DNA of 64,000 bases from Nansenia antarctica (Eukaryota; Chordata; Actinopteri; Argentiniformes; Microstomatidae): contig CAXDII010000469.1 of assembly GCA_963989245.1 (NCBI GenBank), positions 248,001-312,000 of the forward strand. Reading direction: 5' to 3'. The position numbers and the translations under genes are program-made. Under the pieces are notes generated by a model. That model saw only the letters and a list, made by a program, of their open reading frames with translations, did not search any database and was not told the origin of the DNA. The stretch's first letter is position 1. Every line of letters starts with the position of its first letter. Below, one piece after another: positions 13,401 to 26,520 of the stretch.

Positions 13401-14140
13401 AACAACACTTTGATAGTTTGATATAACTTGAGAACGAATGCAAAAAACAGTCCACTCTAAGAACAGGCCGCTTGGACACTTTCAGAACAGCTCTGTTAAT
13501 GACTGAAAACAGCTCTCGAAGAGATTGTCAAAAGAGACTCCGAAAACGAAACGTTGACCACTTTTGAGCAAAAGGCTGCACACACGCAATTCAAGTTGCT
13601 CTGATTGTCATTTAGAGTTACATTATAGGATTATTCAACAACAAGTCAAAATGTGCTCGTGAAAGGCAGAAAACAACACTTTGATAGTTTGATATAACTT
13701 GAGAACGAATGCAAAAAACAGTCCACTCTAAGAACAGGCCGCTTGGACACTTTCAGAACAGCTCTGTTAATGACTGAAAACAGCTCTCGAAGAGATTGTC
13801 AAAAGAGACTCCGAAAACGAAACGTTGATCACTTTTGAGCAAAAGGCTGCACACACGCAATTCAAGTTGCTCTGATTGTCATTTAGAGTTACATTATAGG
13901 ATTATTCAACAGCAAGTCAAAATGTGCTCGTGAAAGGCAGAAAACAACACTTTGATAGTTTGATATAACTTGAGAACGAATGCAAAAAACAGTCCACTCT
14001 AAGAACAGGCCGCTTGGACACTTTCAGAACAGCTCTGTTAATGACTGAAAACAGCTCTCGAAGAGATTGTCAAAAGAGACTCTGAAAACGAAACGTTGAT
14101 CACTTTTGAGCAAAAGGCTGCACACACGCAATTCAAGTTG
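10421..14140 (+). repeat. 8-mer HOR of 2158 bp, followed by a 3-mer of 813 bp
   Basis: GTGCTCCAG in a hybrid monomer lies at 10421 and 12579, and AAAAAACACTCC at 10742 and 12900. TAAAGTTAC with AAGTTAAAATG follows in both copies. The offset is 2158 bp, equal to seven long monomers and one short. A 3-mer marked by TTGCACTGATTG then recurs at 13326 and 14139 (813 bp), each followed by a GTTGACCAC monomer. Confidence 0.85.
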
Positions 14141-15234
14141 CACTGATTGTCATTTAGAGTTACATTATAGGATTATTCAACAACAAGTCAAAATGTGCTC
14201 GTGAAAGGCAGAAAACAACACTTTGATAGTTTGATATAACTTGAGAACGAATGCAAAAAACAGTCCACTCTAAGAACAGGCCGCTTGGACACTTTCAGAA
14301 CAGCTCTGTTAATGACTGAAAACAGCTCTCGAAGAGATTGTCAAAAGAGACTCCGAAAACGAAACGTTGACCACTTTTGAGCAAAAGGCTGCACACACGC
14401 AATTCAAGTTGCTCTGATTGTCATTTAGAGTTACATTATAGGATTATTCAACAACAAGTCAAAATGTGCTCGTGAAAGGCAGAAAACAACACTTTGATAG
14501 TTTGATATAACTTGAGAACGAATGCAAAAAACAGTCCACTCTAAGAACAGGCCGCTTGGACACTTTCAGAACAGCTCTGTTAATGACTGAAAACAGCTCT
14601 CGAAGAGATTGTCAAAAGAGACTCCGAAAACGAAACGTTGATCACTTTTGAGCAAAAGGCTGCACACACGCAATTCAAGTTGCTCTGATTGTCATTTAGA
14701 GTTACATTATAGGATTATTCAACAACAAGTCAAAATGTGCTCGTGAAAGGCAGAAAACAACACTTTGATAGTTTGATATAACTTGAGAACGAATGCAAAA
14801 AACAGTCCACTCTAAGAACAGGCCGCTTGGACACTTTCAGAACAGCTCTGTTAATGACTGAAAACAGCTCTCGAAGAGATTGTCAAAAGAGACTCTGAAA
14901 ACGAAACGTTGATCACTTTTGAGCAAAAGGCTGCACACACGCAATTCAAGTTGCTCTGATTGTCATTTAGAGTTACATTATAGGATTATTCAACAACAAG
15001 TCAAAATGTGCTCGTGAAAGGCAGAAAACAACACTTTGATAGTTTGATATAACTTGAGAACGAATGCAAAAAACAGTCCACTCTAAGAACAGGCCGCTTG
15101 GACACTTTCAGAACAGCTCTGTTAATGACTGAAAACAGCTCTCGAAGAGATTGTCAAAAGAGACTCCGAAAACGAAACGTTGATCACTTTTGAGCAAAAG
15201 GCTGCACACACGCAATTCAAGTTGCTCTGATTGT

Positions 15235-15242
15235 CATTTAGA
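15235..15242. other. Left target-site duplication CATTTAGA
   Basis: Eight bases of satellite monomer immediately before CAGTGGCGTAGC. The identical octamer follows the far end of the 17.5-kb block at 32760-32767. In uninterrupted monomers this octamer occurs once, within TGTCATTTAGAGTTACATT. Confidence 0.95.
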
Positions 15243-16110
15243 CAGTGGCGTAGCGGACGGGCCCGGAAGCGACGCACCGCGGGGGGGCCCCAGCCACTAG
15301 GGGGCCCCCTAACATTGGATCCATTTATTTTTTTTGTTTTTTTTTTTTATAATTTAAAAATATATAAAACAAAGAAAATAAGTGGCCCTTCATTGTGTCA
15401 ACCTTAATTTTAATATATAGGCCTATATTTAAAAATATATACATGGTTAGCCGTATCCAATAGCAACATGACTTTGACGTCACACGTAGGCAGCGAGACA
15501 CAAGGAAAATGAGCAAGCGAAAATACAATACAAAGTACAATAAGCATTCTTTAGGTGGTGATAGATTCTCTATTCGGACATTATAGCCGCTATATGTGGG
15601 ACTGTCGGTCCGATATTGTAAAAAAATCCAATAAAAAATGTATGTTTACGGAAGTACATGTCTCAAGTATTATCTCGGCGGTTAGTCGAGTGAAAGAAAA
15701 ACAACATACAGATGATAATTCACACAATATAATACCACGAAAGCGTACAGCACTAAACAATAACATTTATTTGGGCAGCATCATACTCAAACTCAGGCAG
15801 AAAGGCAGGGTCCGGCCAGGTTTACAGTCACAGGCTGTCAGTGCATCATACAGGTACATAATTCAGCATGGTTAGGCTATATATAGCTGTTTCTTTTTCT
15901 ATTCTACTATTCTATTCTACTTCTGCTGTCTGCGTCTCCCTGGGTATTCCTAGACCAGATGGCAAACAGTAAAGAAATGCCACAATATACCAGGACTTAA
16001 GAAACGAGATGTCCAACAAAGGATTTGACTAACCCTGGCCAATTTTACGCAACAAGTAGACTCTGATGCAGCGGAGACAGGGTTGCCAGATTGTCTGGTT
16101 TTTGGTGGAT
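15243..16110. mobile_element. Left partial copy of the 1.25-kb hAT element
   Basis: Nearly identical to 31505-32365. The differences I see are G at 15266 versus C at 31528, a T-rich tract at about 15325-15350 that is 7 bp longer and contains A and G, and T at 16094 versus G at 32349. It opens with a GC-rich subterminal zone (GGGGGGGCCCC words) and then becomes AT-rich. An ATG at 15509 starts a 25-codon frame (MSKRKYNTKY...) ending at 15586, duplicated at 31764-31841. It could be a vestigial transposase start, but nothing recognisable follows. A 106-codon frame at 15555-15875 (copy at 31810-32130) has no family resemblance I can name. The right half is missing, because homology stops where the minisatellite begins. 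Confidence 0.88.
16078..16110. mobile_element. Truncated left end of the nested 89-bp MITE
   Basis: Starts CAGGGTTGCCAGATTG directly after AGCGGAGA (16070-16077), exactly as in the complete MITE at 32333-32421. Only the first 33 bp are present. After TTTTTGGTGGAT the sequence switches to minisatellite (AGTACATGAGGATATG). The junction of the large tandem expansion therefore lies inside this MITE. Confidence 0.8.
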
Positions 16111-19100
16111 AGTACATGAGGATATGGGACACTTCAATTGAAGTGCATGAGGATATGGGACACTTCAATTGAAGTGCATGAGGATATGGGACACTTCAAT
16201 TGAAGTACATGAGGATATGGGACACTTCAATTGAAGTGCATGAGGATATGGGACACTTCAATTGAAGTGCATGAGGATATGGGACACTTCAATTGAAGTA
16301 CACTTCAATTGAAGTACATGAGGATATGGGACACTTCAATGGAAGTACATGAGGATATGGGACACTTCAATTGAAGTACATGAGGATATGGGACACTTCA
16401 ATTGAAGTACATGAGGATATGGGACACTTCAATTGAAGTGCATGAGGATATGGGACACTTCAATTGAAGTGCATGAGGATATGGGACACTTCAATTGAAG
16501 TGCATGGGACACTTCAATGGAAGTGCATGAGGATATGGGACACTTCAATTGAAGTGCATGAGGATATGGGACACTTCAATTGAAGTACATGAGGATATGG
16601 GACACTTCAATTGAAGTGCATGAGGATATGGGACACTTCAATTGAAGTGCATGAGGATATGGGACACTTCAATTGAAGTACATGAGGATATGGGACACTT
16701 CAATTGAAGTGCATGAGGATATGGGACACTTCACTGGAAGTGCATGAGGATATGGGACACTTCAATTGAAGTGCATGAGGATATGGGACACTTCAATTGA
16801 AGTACATGAGGATATGGGACACTTCAATTGAAGTGCATGAGGATATGGGACACTTCAATTGAAGTGCATGAGGATATGGGACACTTCAATTGAAGTGCAT
16901 GAGGATATGGGACACTTCAATTGAAGTACATGAGGATATGGGACACTTCAATTGAAGTGCATGGGACACTTCAATTGAAGTGCATGAGGATATGGGACAC
17001 TTCAATTGAAGTACATGAGGATATGGGACACTTCAATTGAAGTACATGAGGATATGGGACACTTCAATTGAAGTGCATGAGGATATGGGACACTTCAATT
17101 GAAGTACATGAGGATATGGGACACTTCAATTGAAGTGCATGAGGATATGGGACACTTCAATTGAAGTGCATGAGGATATGGGACACTTCAATTGAAGTAC
17201 ATGAGGATATGGGACACTTCAATTGAAGTGCATGAGGATATGGGACACTTCAATTGAAGTACATGAGGATATGGGACACTTCAATTGAAGTGCATGAGGA
17301 TATGGGACACTTCAATTGAAGTGCATGAGGATATGGGACACTTCAATTGAAGTACATGAGGATATGGGACACTTCAATTGAAGTGCATGAGGATATGGGA
17401 CACTTCAATTGAAGTGCATGAGGATATGGGACACTTCAATTGAAGTGCATGAGGATATGGGACACTTCAATTGAAGTGCATGGGACACTTCAATTGAAGT
17501 GCATGAGGATATGGGACACTTCAATTGAAGTACATGAGGATATGGGACACTTCAATTGAAGTGCATGAGGATATGGGACACTTCAATTGAAGTGCATGAG
17601 GATATGGGACACTCCAATTGAAGTGCATGAGGATATGGGACACTTCAATTGAAGTGCATGAGGATATGGGACACTTCAATTGAAGTACATGAGGATATGG
17701 GACACTTCAATTGAAGTGCATGAGGATATGGGACACTTCAATTGAAGTGCATGAGGATATGGGACACTTCAATTGAAGTGCATGAGGATATGGGACACTT
17801 CAATTGAAGTGCATGAGGATATGGGACACTTCAATTGAAGTACATGAGGATATGGGACACTTCAATTGAAGTGCATGAGGATATAGGACACTTCAATTGA
17901 AGTGCATGAGGATATGGGACACTTCAATTGAAGTGCATGAGGATATGGGACACTTCAATTGAAGTGCATGAGGATATGGGACACTTCAATTGAAGTACAT
18001 GAGGATATGGGACACTTCAATTGAAGTGCATGAGGATATGGGACACTTCAATTGAAGTGCATGAGGATATGGGACACTTCAATTGAAGTGGATGGGACAC
18101 TTCAATTGAAGTACATGAGGATATGGGACACTTCAATTGAAGTGCATGAGGATATGGGACACTTCAATTGAAGTGCATGAGGATATGGGACACTTCAATT
18201 GAAGTACATGAGGATATGGGACACTTCAATTGAAGTGCATGAGGATATGGGACACTTCAATTGAAGTGCATGAGGATATGGGACACTTCAATTGAAGTAC
18301 ATGAGGATATGGGACACTTCAATTGAAGTGCATGAGGATATGGGACACTTCAATTGAAGTGCATGAGGATATGGGACACTTCAATTGAAGTGCATGAGGA
18401 TATGGGACACTTCAATTGAAGTGCATGAGGATATGGGACACTTCAATTGAAGTACATGAGGATATGGGACACTTCAATTGAAGTGCATGAGGATATGGGA
18501 CACTTCAATTGAAGTGCATGAGGATATGGGACACTTCAATTGAAGTGCATGGGACACTTCAATTGAAGTGCATGAGGATATGGGACACTTCAATTGAAGT
18601 GCATGAGGATATGGGACACTTCAATTGAAGTACATGAGGATATGGGACACTTCAATTGAAGTGCATGAGGATATGGGACACTTCAATTGAAGTACATGAG
18701 GATATGGGACACTTCAATTGAAGTGCATGAGGATATGGGACACTTCAATTGAAGTGCATGAGGATATGGGACACTTCAATTGAAGTGCATGAGGATATGG
18801 GACACTTCAATTGAAGTGCATGAGGATATGGGACACTTCAATTGAAGTGCATGAGGATATGGGACACTTCAATTGAAGTGCATGGGACACTTCAATTGAA
18901 GTGCATGAGGATATGGGACACTTCAATTGAAGTACATGAGGATATGGGACACTTCAATTGAAGTACATGAGGATATGGGACACTTCAATTGAAGTGCATG
19001 AGGATATGGGACACTTCAATTGAAGTACATGAGGATATGGGACACTTCAATTGAAGTGCATGAGGATATGGGACACTTCAATTGAAGTGCATGAGGATAT

Positions 19101-20520
19101 GGGACACTTCAATTGAAGTGCATGAGGATATGGGACACTTCAATTGAAGTGCATGAGGATATGGGACACTTCAATTGAAGTGCATGAGGATATGGGACAC
19201 TTCAATTGAAGTGCATGAGGATATGGGACACTTCAATTGAAGTGCATGGGACACTTCAATTGAAGTGCATGAGGATATGGGACACTTCAATTGAAGTACA
19301 TGAGGATATGCGACACTTCAATTGAAGTGCATGAGGATATGGGACACTTCAATTGAAGTGCATGAGGATATGGGACACTCCAATTGAAGTGCATGAGGAT
19401 ATGGGACACTTCAATTGAAGTACATGAGGATATGGGACACTTCAATTGAAGTGCATGAGGATATGGGACACTTCAATTGAAGTGCATGAGGATATGGGAC
19501 ACTTCAATTGAAGTGCATGAGGATATGGGACACTTCAATTGAAGTGCATGAGGATATGGGACACTTCAATTGAAGTACATGAGGATATGGGACACTTCAA
19601 TTGAAGTGCATGAGGATATGGGACACTTCAATTGAAGTACATGAGGATATGGGACACTTCAATTGAAGTACATGAGGATATGGGACACTTCAATTGAAGT
19701 GCATGAGGATATGGGACACTTCAATTGAAGTGCATGAGGATATGGGACACTTCAATTGAAGTGCATGAGGATATGGGACACTTCAATTGAAGTGCATGAG
19801 GATATGGGACACTTCAATTGAAGTACATGAGGATATGGGACACTTCAATTGAAGTACATGAGGATATGGGACACTTCAATTGAAGTGCATGAGGATATGG
19901 GACACTTCAATTGAAGTACATGAGGATATGGGACACTTCAATTGAAGTGCATGAGGATATGGGACACTTCAATTGAAGTGCATGAGGATATGGGACACTT
20001 CAATTGAAGTGCATGAGGATATGGGACACTTCAATTGAAGTACATGAGGATATGGGACACTTCAATTGAAGTGCATGGGACACTTCAATTGAAGTGCATG
20101 AGGATATGGGACACTTCAATTGAAGTACATGAGGATATGGGACACTTCAATTGAAGTACATGAGGATATGGGACACTTCAATTGAAGTGCATGAGGATAT
20201 GGGACACTTCAATTGAAGTACATGAGGATATGGGACACTTCAATTGAAGTGCATGAGGATATGGGACACTTCAATTGAAGTGCATGAGGATATGGGACAC
20301 TTCAATTGAAGTACATGAGGATATGGGACACTTCAATTGAAGTGCATGAGGATATGGGACACTTCAATTGAAGTACATGAGGATATGGGACACTTCAATT
20401 GAAGTGCATGAGGATATGGGACACTTCAATTGAAGTGCATGAGGATATGGGACACTTCAATTGAAGTACATGAGGATATGGGACACTTCAATTGAAGTGC
20501 ATGAGGATATGGGACACTTC

Positions 20521-23100
20521 AATGACACTTCATGAGGATATGGGACACTTCAATTGAAGTGCATGAGGATATGGGACACTTCAATTGAAGTACATGAGGA
20601 TATGGGACACTTCAATTGAAGTGCATGAGGATATGGGACACTTCAATTGAAGTGCATGAGGATATGGGACACTTCAATTGAAGTGCATGAGGATATGGGA
20701 CACTTCAATTGAAGTGCATGAGGATATGGGACACTTCAATTGAAGTACATGAGGATATGGGACACTTCAATTGAAGTGCATGAGGATATGGGACACTTCA
20801 ATTGAAGTGCATGAGGATATGGGACACTTCAATTGAAGTGCATGAGGATATGGGACACTTCAATTGAAGTGCATGAGGATATGGGACACTTCAATTGAAG
20901 TGCATGAGGATATGGGACACTTCAATTGAAGTGCATGAGGATATGGGACACTTCAATTGAAGTACATGAGGATATGGGACACTTCAATTGAAGTACATGA
21001 GGATATGGGACACTTCAATTGAAGTGCATGAGGATATGGGACACTTCAATTGAAGTACATGAGGATATGGGACACTTCAATTGAAGTGCATGAGGATATG
21101 GGACACTTCACTGGAAGTGCATGAGGATATGGGACACTTCAATTGAAGTGCATGAGGATATGGGACACTTCAATTGAAGTACATGAGGATATGGGACACT
21201 TCAATTGAAGTGCATGAGGATATGGGACACTTCAATTGAAGTGCATGAGGATATGGGACACTTCAATTTAAGTGCATGAGGATATGGGACACTTCAATTG
21301 AAGTACATGAGGATATGGGACACTTCAATTGAAGTGCATGGGACACTTCAATTGAAGTGCATGAGGATATGGGACACTTCAATTGAAGTACATGAGGATA
21401 TGGGACACTTCAATTGAAGTACATGAGGATATGGGACACTTCAATTGAAGTGCATGAGGATATGGGACACTTCAATTGAAGTACATGAGGATATGGGACA
21501 CTTCAATTGAAGTGCATGAGGATATGGGACACTTCAATTGAAGTGCATGAGGATATGGGACACTTCAATTGAAGTACATGAGGATATGGGACACTTCAAT
21601 TGAAGTGCATGAGGATATGGGACACTTCAATTGAAGTACATGAGGATATGGGACACTTCAATTGAAGTGCATGAGGATATGGGACACTTCAATTGAAGTG
21701 CATGAGGATATGGGACACTTCAATTGAAGTACATGAGGATATGGGACACTTCAATTGAAGTGCATGAGGATATGGGACACTTCAATGACACTTCATGAGG
21801 ATATGGGACACTTCAATTGAAGTGCATGAGGATATGGGACACTTCAATTGAAGTACATGAGGATATGGGACACTTCAATTGAAGTGCATGAGGATATGGG
21901 ACACTTCAATTGAAGTGCATGAGGATATGGGACACTTCAATTGAAGTGCATGAGGATATGGGACACTTCAATTGAAGTGCATGAGGATATGGGACACTTC
22001 AATTGAAGTACATGAGGATATGGGACACTTCAATTGAAGTGCATGAGGATATGGGACACTTCAATTGAAGTGCATGAGGATATGGGACACTTCAATTGAA
22101 GTGCATGAGGATATGGGACACTTCAATTGAAGTGCATGAGGATATGGGACACTTCAATTGAAGTGCATGAGGATATGGGACACTTCAATTGAAGTACATG
22201 AGGATATGGGACACTTCAATTGAAGTGCATGAGGATATGGGACACTTCAATTGAAGTACATGAGGATATGGGACACTTCAATTGAAGTGCATGAGGATAT
22301 GGGACACTTCAATTGAAGTGCATGAGGATATGGGACACTTCAATTGAAGTACATGAGGATATGGGACACTTCAATTGAAGTGCATGAGGATATGGGACAC
22401 TTCAATGACACTTCATGAGGATATGGGACACTTCAATTGAAGTGCATGAGGATATGGGACACTTCAATTGAAGTACATGAGGATATGGGACACTTCAATT
22501 GAAGTGCATGAGGATATGGGACACTTCAATTGAAGTGCATGAGGATATGGGACACTTCAATTGAAGTGCATGAGGATATGGGACACTTCAATTGAAGTGC
22601 ATGAGGATATGGGACACTTCAATTGAAGTGCATGAGGATATGGGACACTTCAATTGAAGTGCATGAGGATATGGGACACTTCAATTGAAGTACATGAGGA
22701 TATGGGACACTTCAATTGAAGTGCATGAGGATATGGGACACTTCAATTGAAGTGCATGAGGATATGGGACACTTCAATTGAAGTGCATGAGGATATGGGA
22801 CACTTCAATTGAAGTGCATGAGGATATGGGACACTTCAATTGAAGTGCATGAGGATATGGGACACTTCAATTGAAGTACATGAGGATATGGGACACTTCA
22901 ATTGAAGTGCATGAGGATATGGGACACTTCAATTGAAGTACATGAGGATATGGGACACTTCAATTGAAGTGCATGAGGATATGGGACACTTCAATTGAAG
23001 TGAATGAGGATATGGGACACTTCAATTGAAGTACATGAGGATATGGGACACTTCAATTGAAGTGCATGAGGATATGGGACACTTCAATGACACTTCATGA
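20521..23100. repeat. Block duplications in the minisatellite marked by a rearranged junction
   Basis: The rare AATGACACTTCATGAGG junction occurs at 20521, 21784, 22404 and 23086. Spacings are 1263 bp (40 units plus one 23-bp unit), 620 bp (20 units) and 682 bp (22 units). One rearrangement has therefore been copied in blocks of 20-41 units, and single-unit slippage does not explain it. Confidence 0.75.
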
Positions 23101-25240
23101 GGATATGGGACACTTCAATTGAAGTGCATGAGGATATGGGACACTTCAATTGAAGTACATGAGGATATGGGACACTTCAATTGAAGTGCATGAGGATATG
23201 GGACACTTCAATTGAAGTGCATGAGGATATGGGACACTTCAATTGAAGTGCATGAGGATATGGGACACTTCAATTGAAGTGCATGAGGATATGGGACACT
23301 TCAATTGAAGTGCATGAGGATATGGGACACTTCAATTGAAGTGCATGAGGATATGGGACACTTCAATTGAAGTACATGAGGATATGGGACACTTCAATTG
23401 AAGTGCATGAGGATATGGGACACTTCAATTGAAGTGCATGAGGATATGGGACACTTCAATTGAAGTGCATGAGGATATGGGACACTTCAATTGAAGTGCA
23501 TGGGACACTTCAATTGAAGTACATGAGGATATGGGACACTTCAATTGAAGTGCATGAGGATATGGGACACTTCAATTGAAGTGCATGAGGATATGGGACA
23601 CTTCAATTGAAGTACATGAGGATATGGGACACTTCAATTGAAGTGCATGAGGATATGGGACACTTCAATTGAAGTACATGAGGATATGGGACACTTCAAT
23701 TGAAGTGCATGAGGATATGGGACACTTCAATTGAAGTGCATGAGGATATGGGACACTTCAATTGAAGTACATGAGGATATGGGACACTTCAATTGAAGTG
23801 CATGAGGATATGGGACACTTCAATTGAAGTACATGAGGATATGGGACACTTCAATTGAAGTGCATGAGGATATGGGACACTTCAATTGAAGTGCATGAGG
23901 ATATGGGACACTTCAATTGAAGTACATGAGGATATGGGACACTTCAATTGAAGTGCATGAGGATATGGGACACTTCAATTGAAGTGCATGAGGATATGGG
24001 ACACTTCAATTGAAGTACATGAGGATATGGGACACTTCAATTGAAGTGCATGAGGATATGGGACACTTCGATTGAAGTGCATGAGGATATGGGACACTTC
24101 AATTGAAGTACATGAGGATATGGGACACTTCAATTGAAGTGCATGAGGATATGGGACACTTCAATTGAAGTGCATGAGGATATGGGACACTTCAATTGAA
24201 GTGCATGAGGATATGGGACACTTCAATTGAAGTGCATGAGGATATGGGACACTTCAATTGAAGTACATGAGGATATGGGACACTTCAATTGAAGTGCATG
24301 AGGATATGGGACACTTCAATTGAAGTGCATGAGGATATGGGACACTTCAATTGAAGTGCATGGGACACTTCAATTGAAGTGCATGAGGATATGGGACACT
24401 TCAATTGAAGTGCATGAGGATATGGGACACTTCAATTGAAGTACATGAGGATATGGGACACTTCAATTGAAGTGCATGAGGATATGGGACACTTCAATTG
24501 AAGTGCATGGGACACTTCAATTGAAGTGCATGAGGATATGGGACACTTCAATTGAAGTGCATGAGGATATGGGACACTTCAATTGAAGTACATGAGGATA
24601 TGGGACACTTCAATTGAAGTGCATGAGGATATGGGACACTTCAATTGAAGTGCATGAGGATATGGGACACTTCAATTGAAGTGCATGAGGATATGGGACA
24701 CTTCAATTGAAGTGCATGAGGATATGGGACACTTCAATTGAAGTGCATGAGGATATGGGACACTTCAATTGAAGTGCATGAGGATATGGGACACTTCAAT
24801 TGAAGTGCATGAGGATATGGGACACTTCAATTGAAGTGCATGGGACACTTCAATTGAAGTGCATGAGGATATGGGACACTTCAATTGAAGTACATGAGGA
24901 TATGGGACACTTCAATTGAAGTGCATGAGGATATGGGACACTTCAATTGAAGTGCATGAGGATATGGGACACTCCAATTGAAGTGCATGAGGATATGGGA
25001 CACTTCAATTGAAGTGCATGGGACACTTCAATTGAAGTGCATGAGGATATGGGACACTTCAATTGAAGTGCATGAGGATATGGGACACTTCAATTGAAGT
25101 GCATGAGGATATGGGACACTTCAATTGAAGTACATGAGGATATGGGACACTTCAATTGAAGTGCATGAGGATATGGGACACTTCAATTGAAGTACATGAG
25201 GATATGGGACACTTCAATTGAAGTGCATGAGGATATGGGA

Positions 25241-26520
25241 CACTCCAATTGAAGTGCATGAGGATATGGGACACTTCAATTGAAGTACATGAGGATATGG
25301 GACACTTCAATTGAAGTGCATGAGGATATGGGACACTTCAATTGAAGTGCATGAGGATATGGGACACTCCAATTGAAGTACATGAGGATATGGGACACTT
25401 CAATTGAAGTGCATGAGGATATGGGACACTTCAATTGAAGTGCATGAGGATATGGGACACTCCAATTGAAGTGCATGAGGATATGGGACACTTCAATTGA
25501 AGTACATGAGGATATGGGACACTTCAATTGAAGTGCATGAGGATATGGGACACTCCAATTGAAGTGCATGAGGATATGGGACACTTCAATTGAAGTACAT
25601 GAGGATATGGGACACTTCAATTGAAGTGCATGAGGATATGGGACACTTCAATTGAAGTACATGAGGATATGGGACACTTCAATTGAAGTGCATGAGGATA
25701 TGGGACACTTCAATTGAAGTACATGAGGATATGGGACACTTCAATTGAAGTGCATGAGGATATGGGACACTTCAATTGAAGTGCATGAGGATATGGGACA
25801 CTTCAATTGAAGTGCATGAGGATATGGGACACTTCAATTGAAGTGCATGAGGATATGGGACACTCCAATTGAAGTGCATGAGGATATGGGACACTTCAAT
25901 TGAAGTACATGAGGATATGGGACACTTCAATTGAAGTGCATGAGGATATGGGACACTTCAATTGAAGTACATGAGGATATGGGACACTTCAATTGAAGTG
26001 CATGAGGATATGGGACACTTCAATTGAAGTGCATGAGGATATGGGACACTTCAATTGAAGTGCATGAGGATATGGGACACTTCAATTGAAGTGCATGAGG
26101 ATATGGGACACTTCAATTGAAGTACATGAGGATATGGGACACTTCAATTGAAGTGCATGAGGATATGGGACACTCCAATTGAAGTGCATGAGGATATGGG
26201 ACACTTCAATTGAAGTACATGAGGATATGGGACACTTCAATTGAAGTGCATGAGGATATGGGACACTTCAATTGAAGTGCATGAGGATATGGGACACTTC
26301 AATTGAAGTGCATGAGGATATGGGACACTTCAATTGAAGTGCATGAGGATATGGGACACTTCAATTGAAGTACATGAGGATATGGGACACTTCAATTGAA
26401 GTGCATGAGGATATGGGACACTTCAATTGAAGTGCATGAGGATATGGGACACTTCAATTGAAGTGCATGAGGATATGGGACACTTCAATTGAAGTGCATG
26501 AGGATATGGGACACTCCAAT
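25241..26520. repeat. 10-unit (310-bp) higher-order repeat in the minisatellite
   Basis: The CACTCCAATTG variant lies at 25241, 25551, 25861, 26171 and 26512. The spacing is 310, 310, 310 and 341 bp, that is ten, ten, ten and eleven 31-bp units. Extra copies of the variant near 25367 and 25459 happen to remove stop codons and create a spurious minus-strand open frame at 25276-25620. Confidence 0.75.

Larger units (their letters stand above)
9213..15242 (+). repeat. Satellite array, segment 2
   Basis: Same monomer family and orientation as segment 1. It starts with the duplicated CAAAAGAG of the first hAT insertion and ends with CATTTAGA, the left TSD of the 17.5-kb insertion. Most monomers are the long type. 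Hybrid monomers carrying GGATTATTCAAC with GTGCTCCAG occur at about 10400 and 12560. No coding sequence was found. Confidence 0.97.

Noticed and set aside
15325..15540. Minus-strand 71-codon frame ending in a lysine run (64 codons at 31601-31795)
   Set aside because: Its C-terminal lysines come from the T tract and its length depends on that tract. Nothing recognisable in the sequence.
15555..15875. 106-codon frame in the hAT element, duplicated at 31810-32130
   Set aside because: Identity between the copies is explained by the recent DNA duplication and does not show coding constraint. No transposase motif, and the DNA around it is AT-rich and non-coding in character.
25276..25620. Minus-strand 114-codon repetitive open frame (also 28383-28595 and 29568-29780)
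   Set aside because: Pure 31-bp minisatellite read through three frames. It stays open only where T-to-C variants remove TGA stops.
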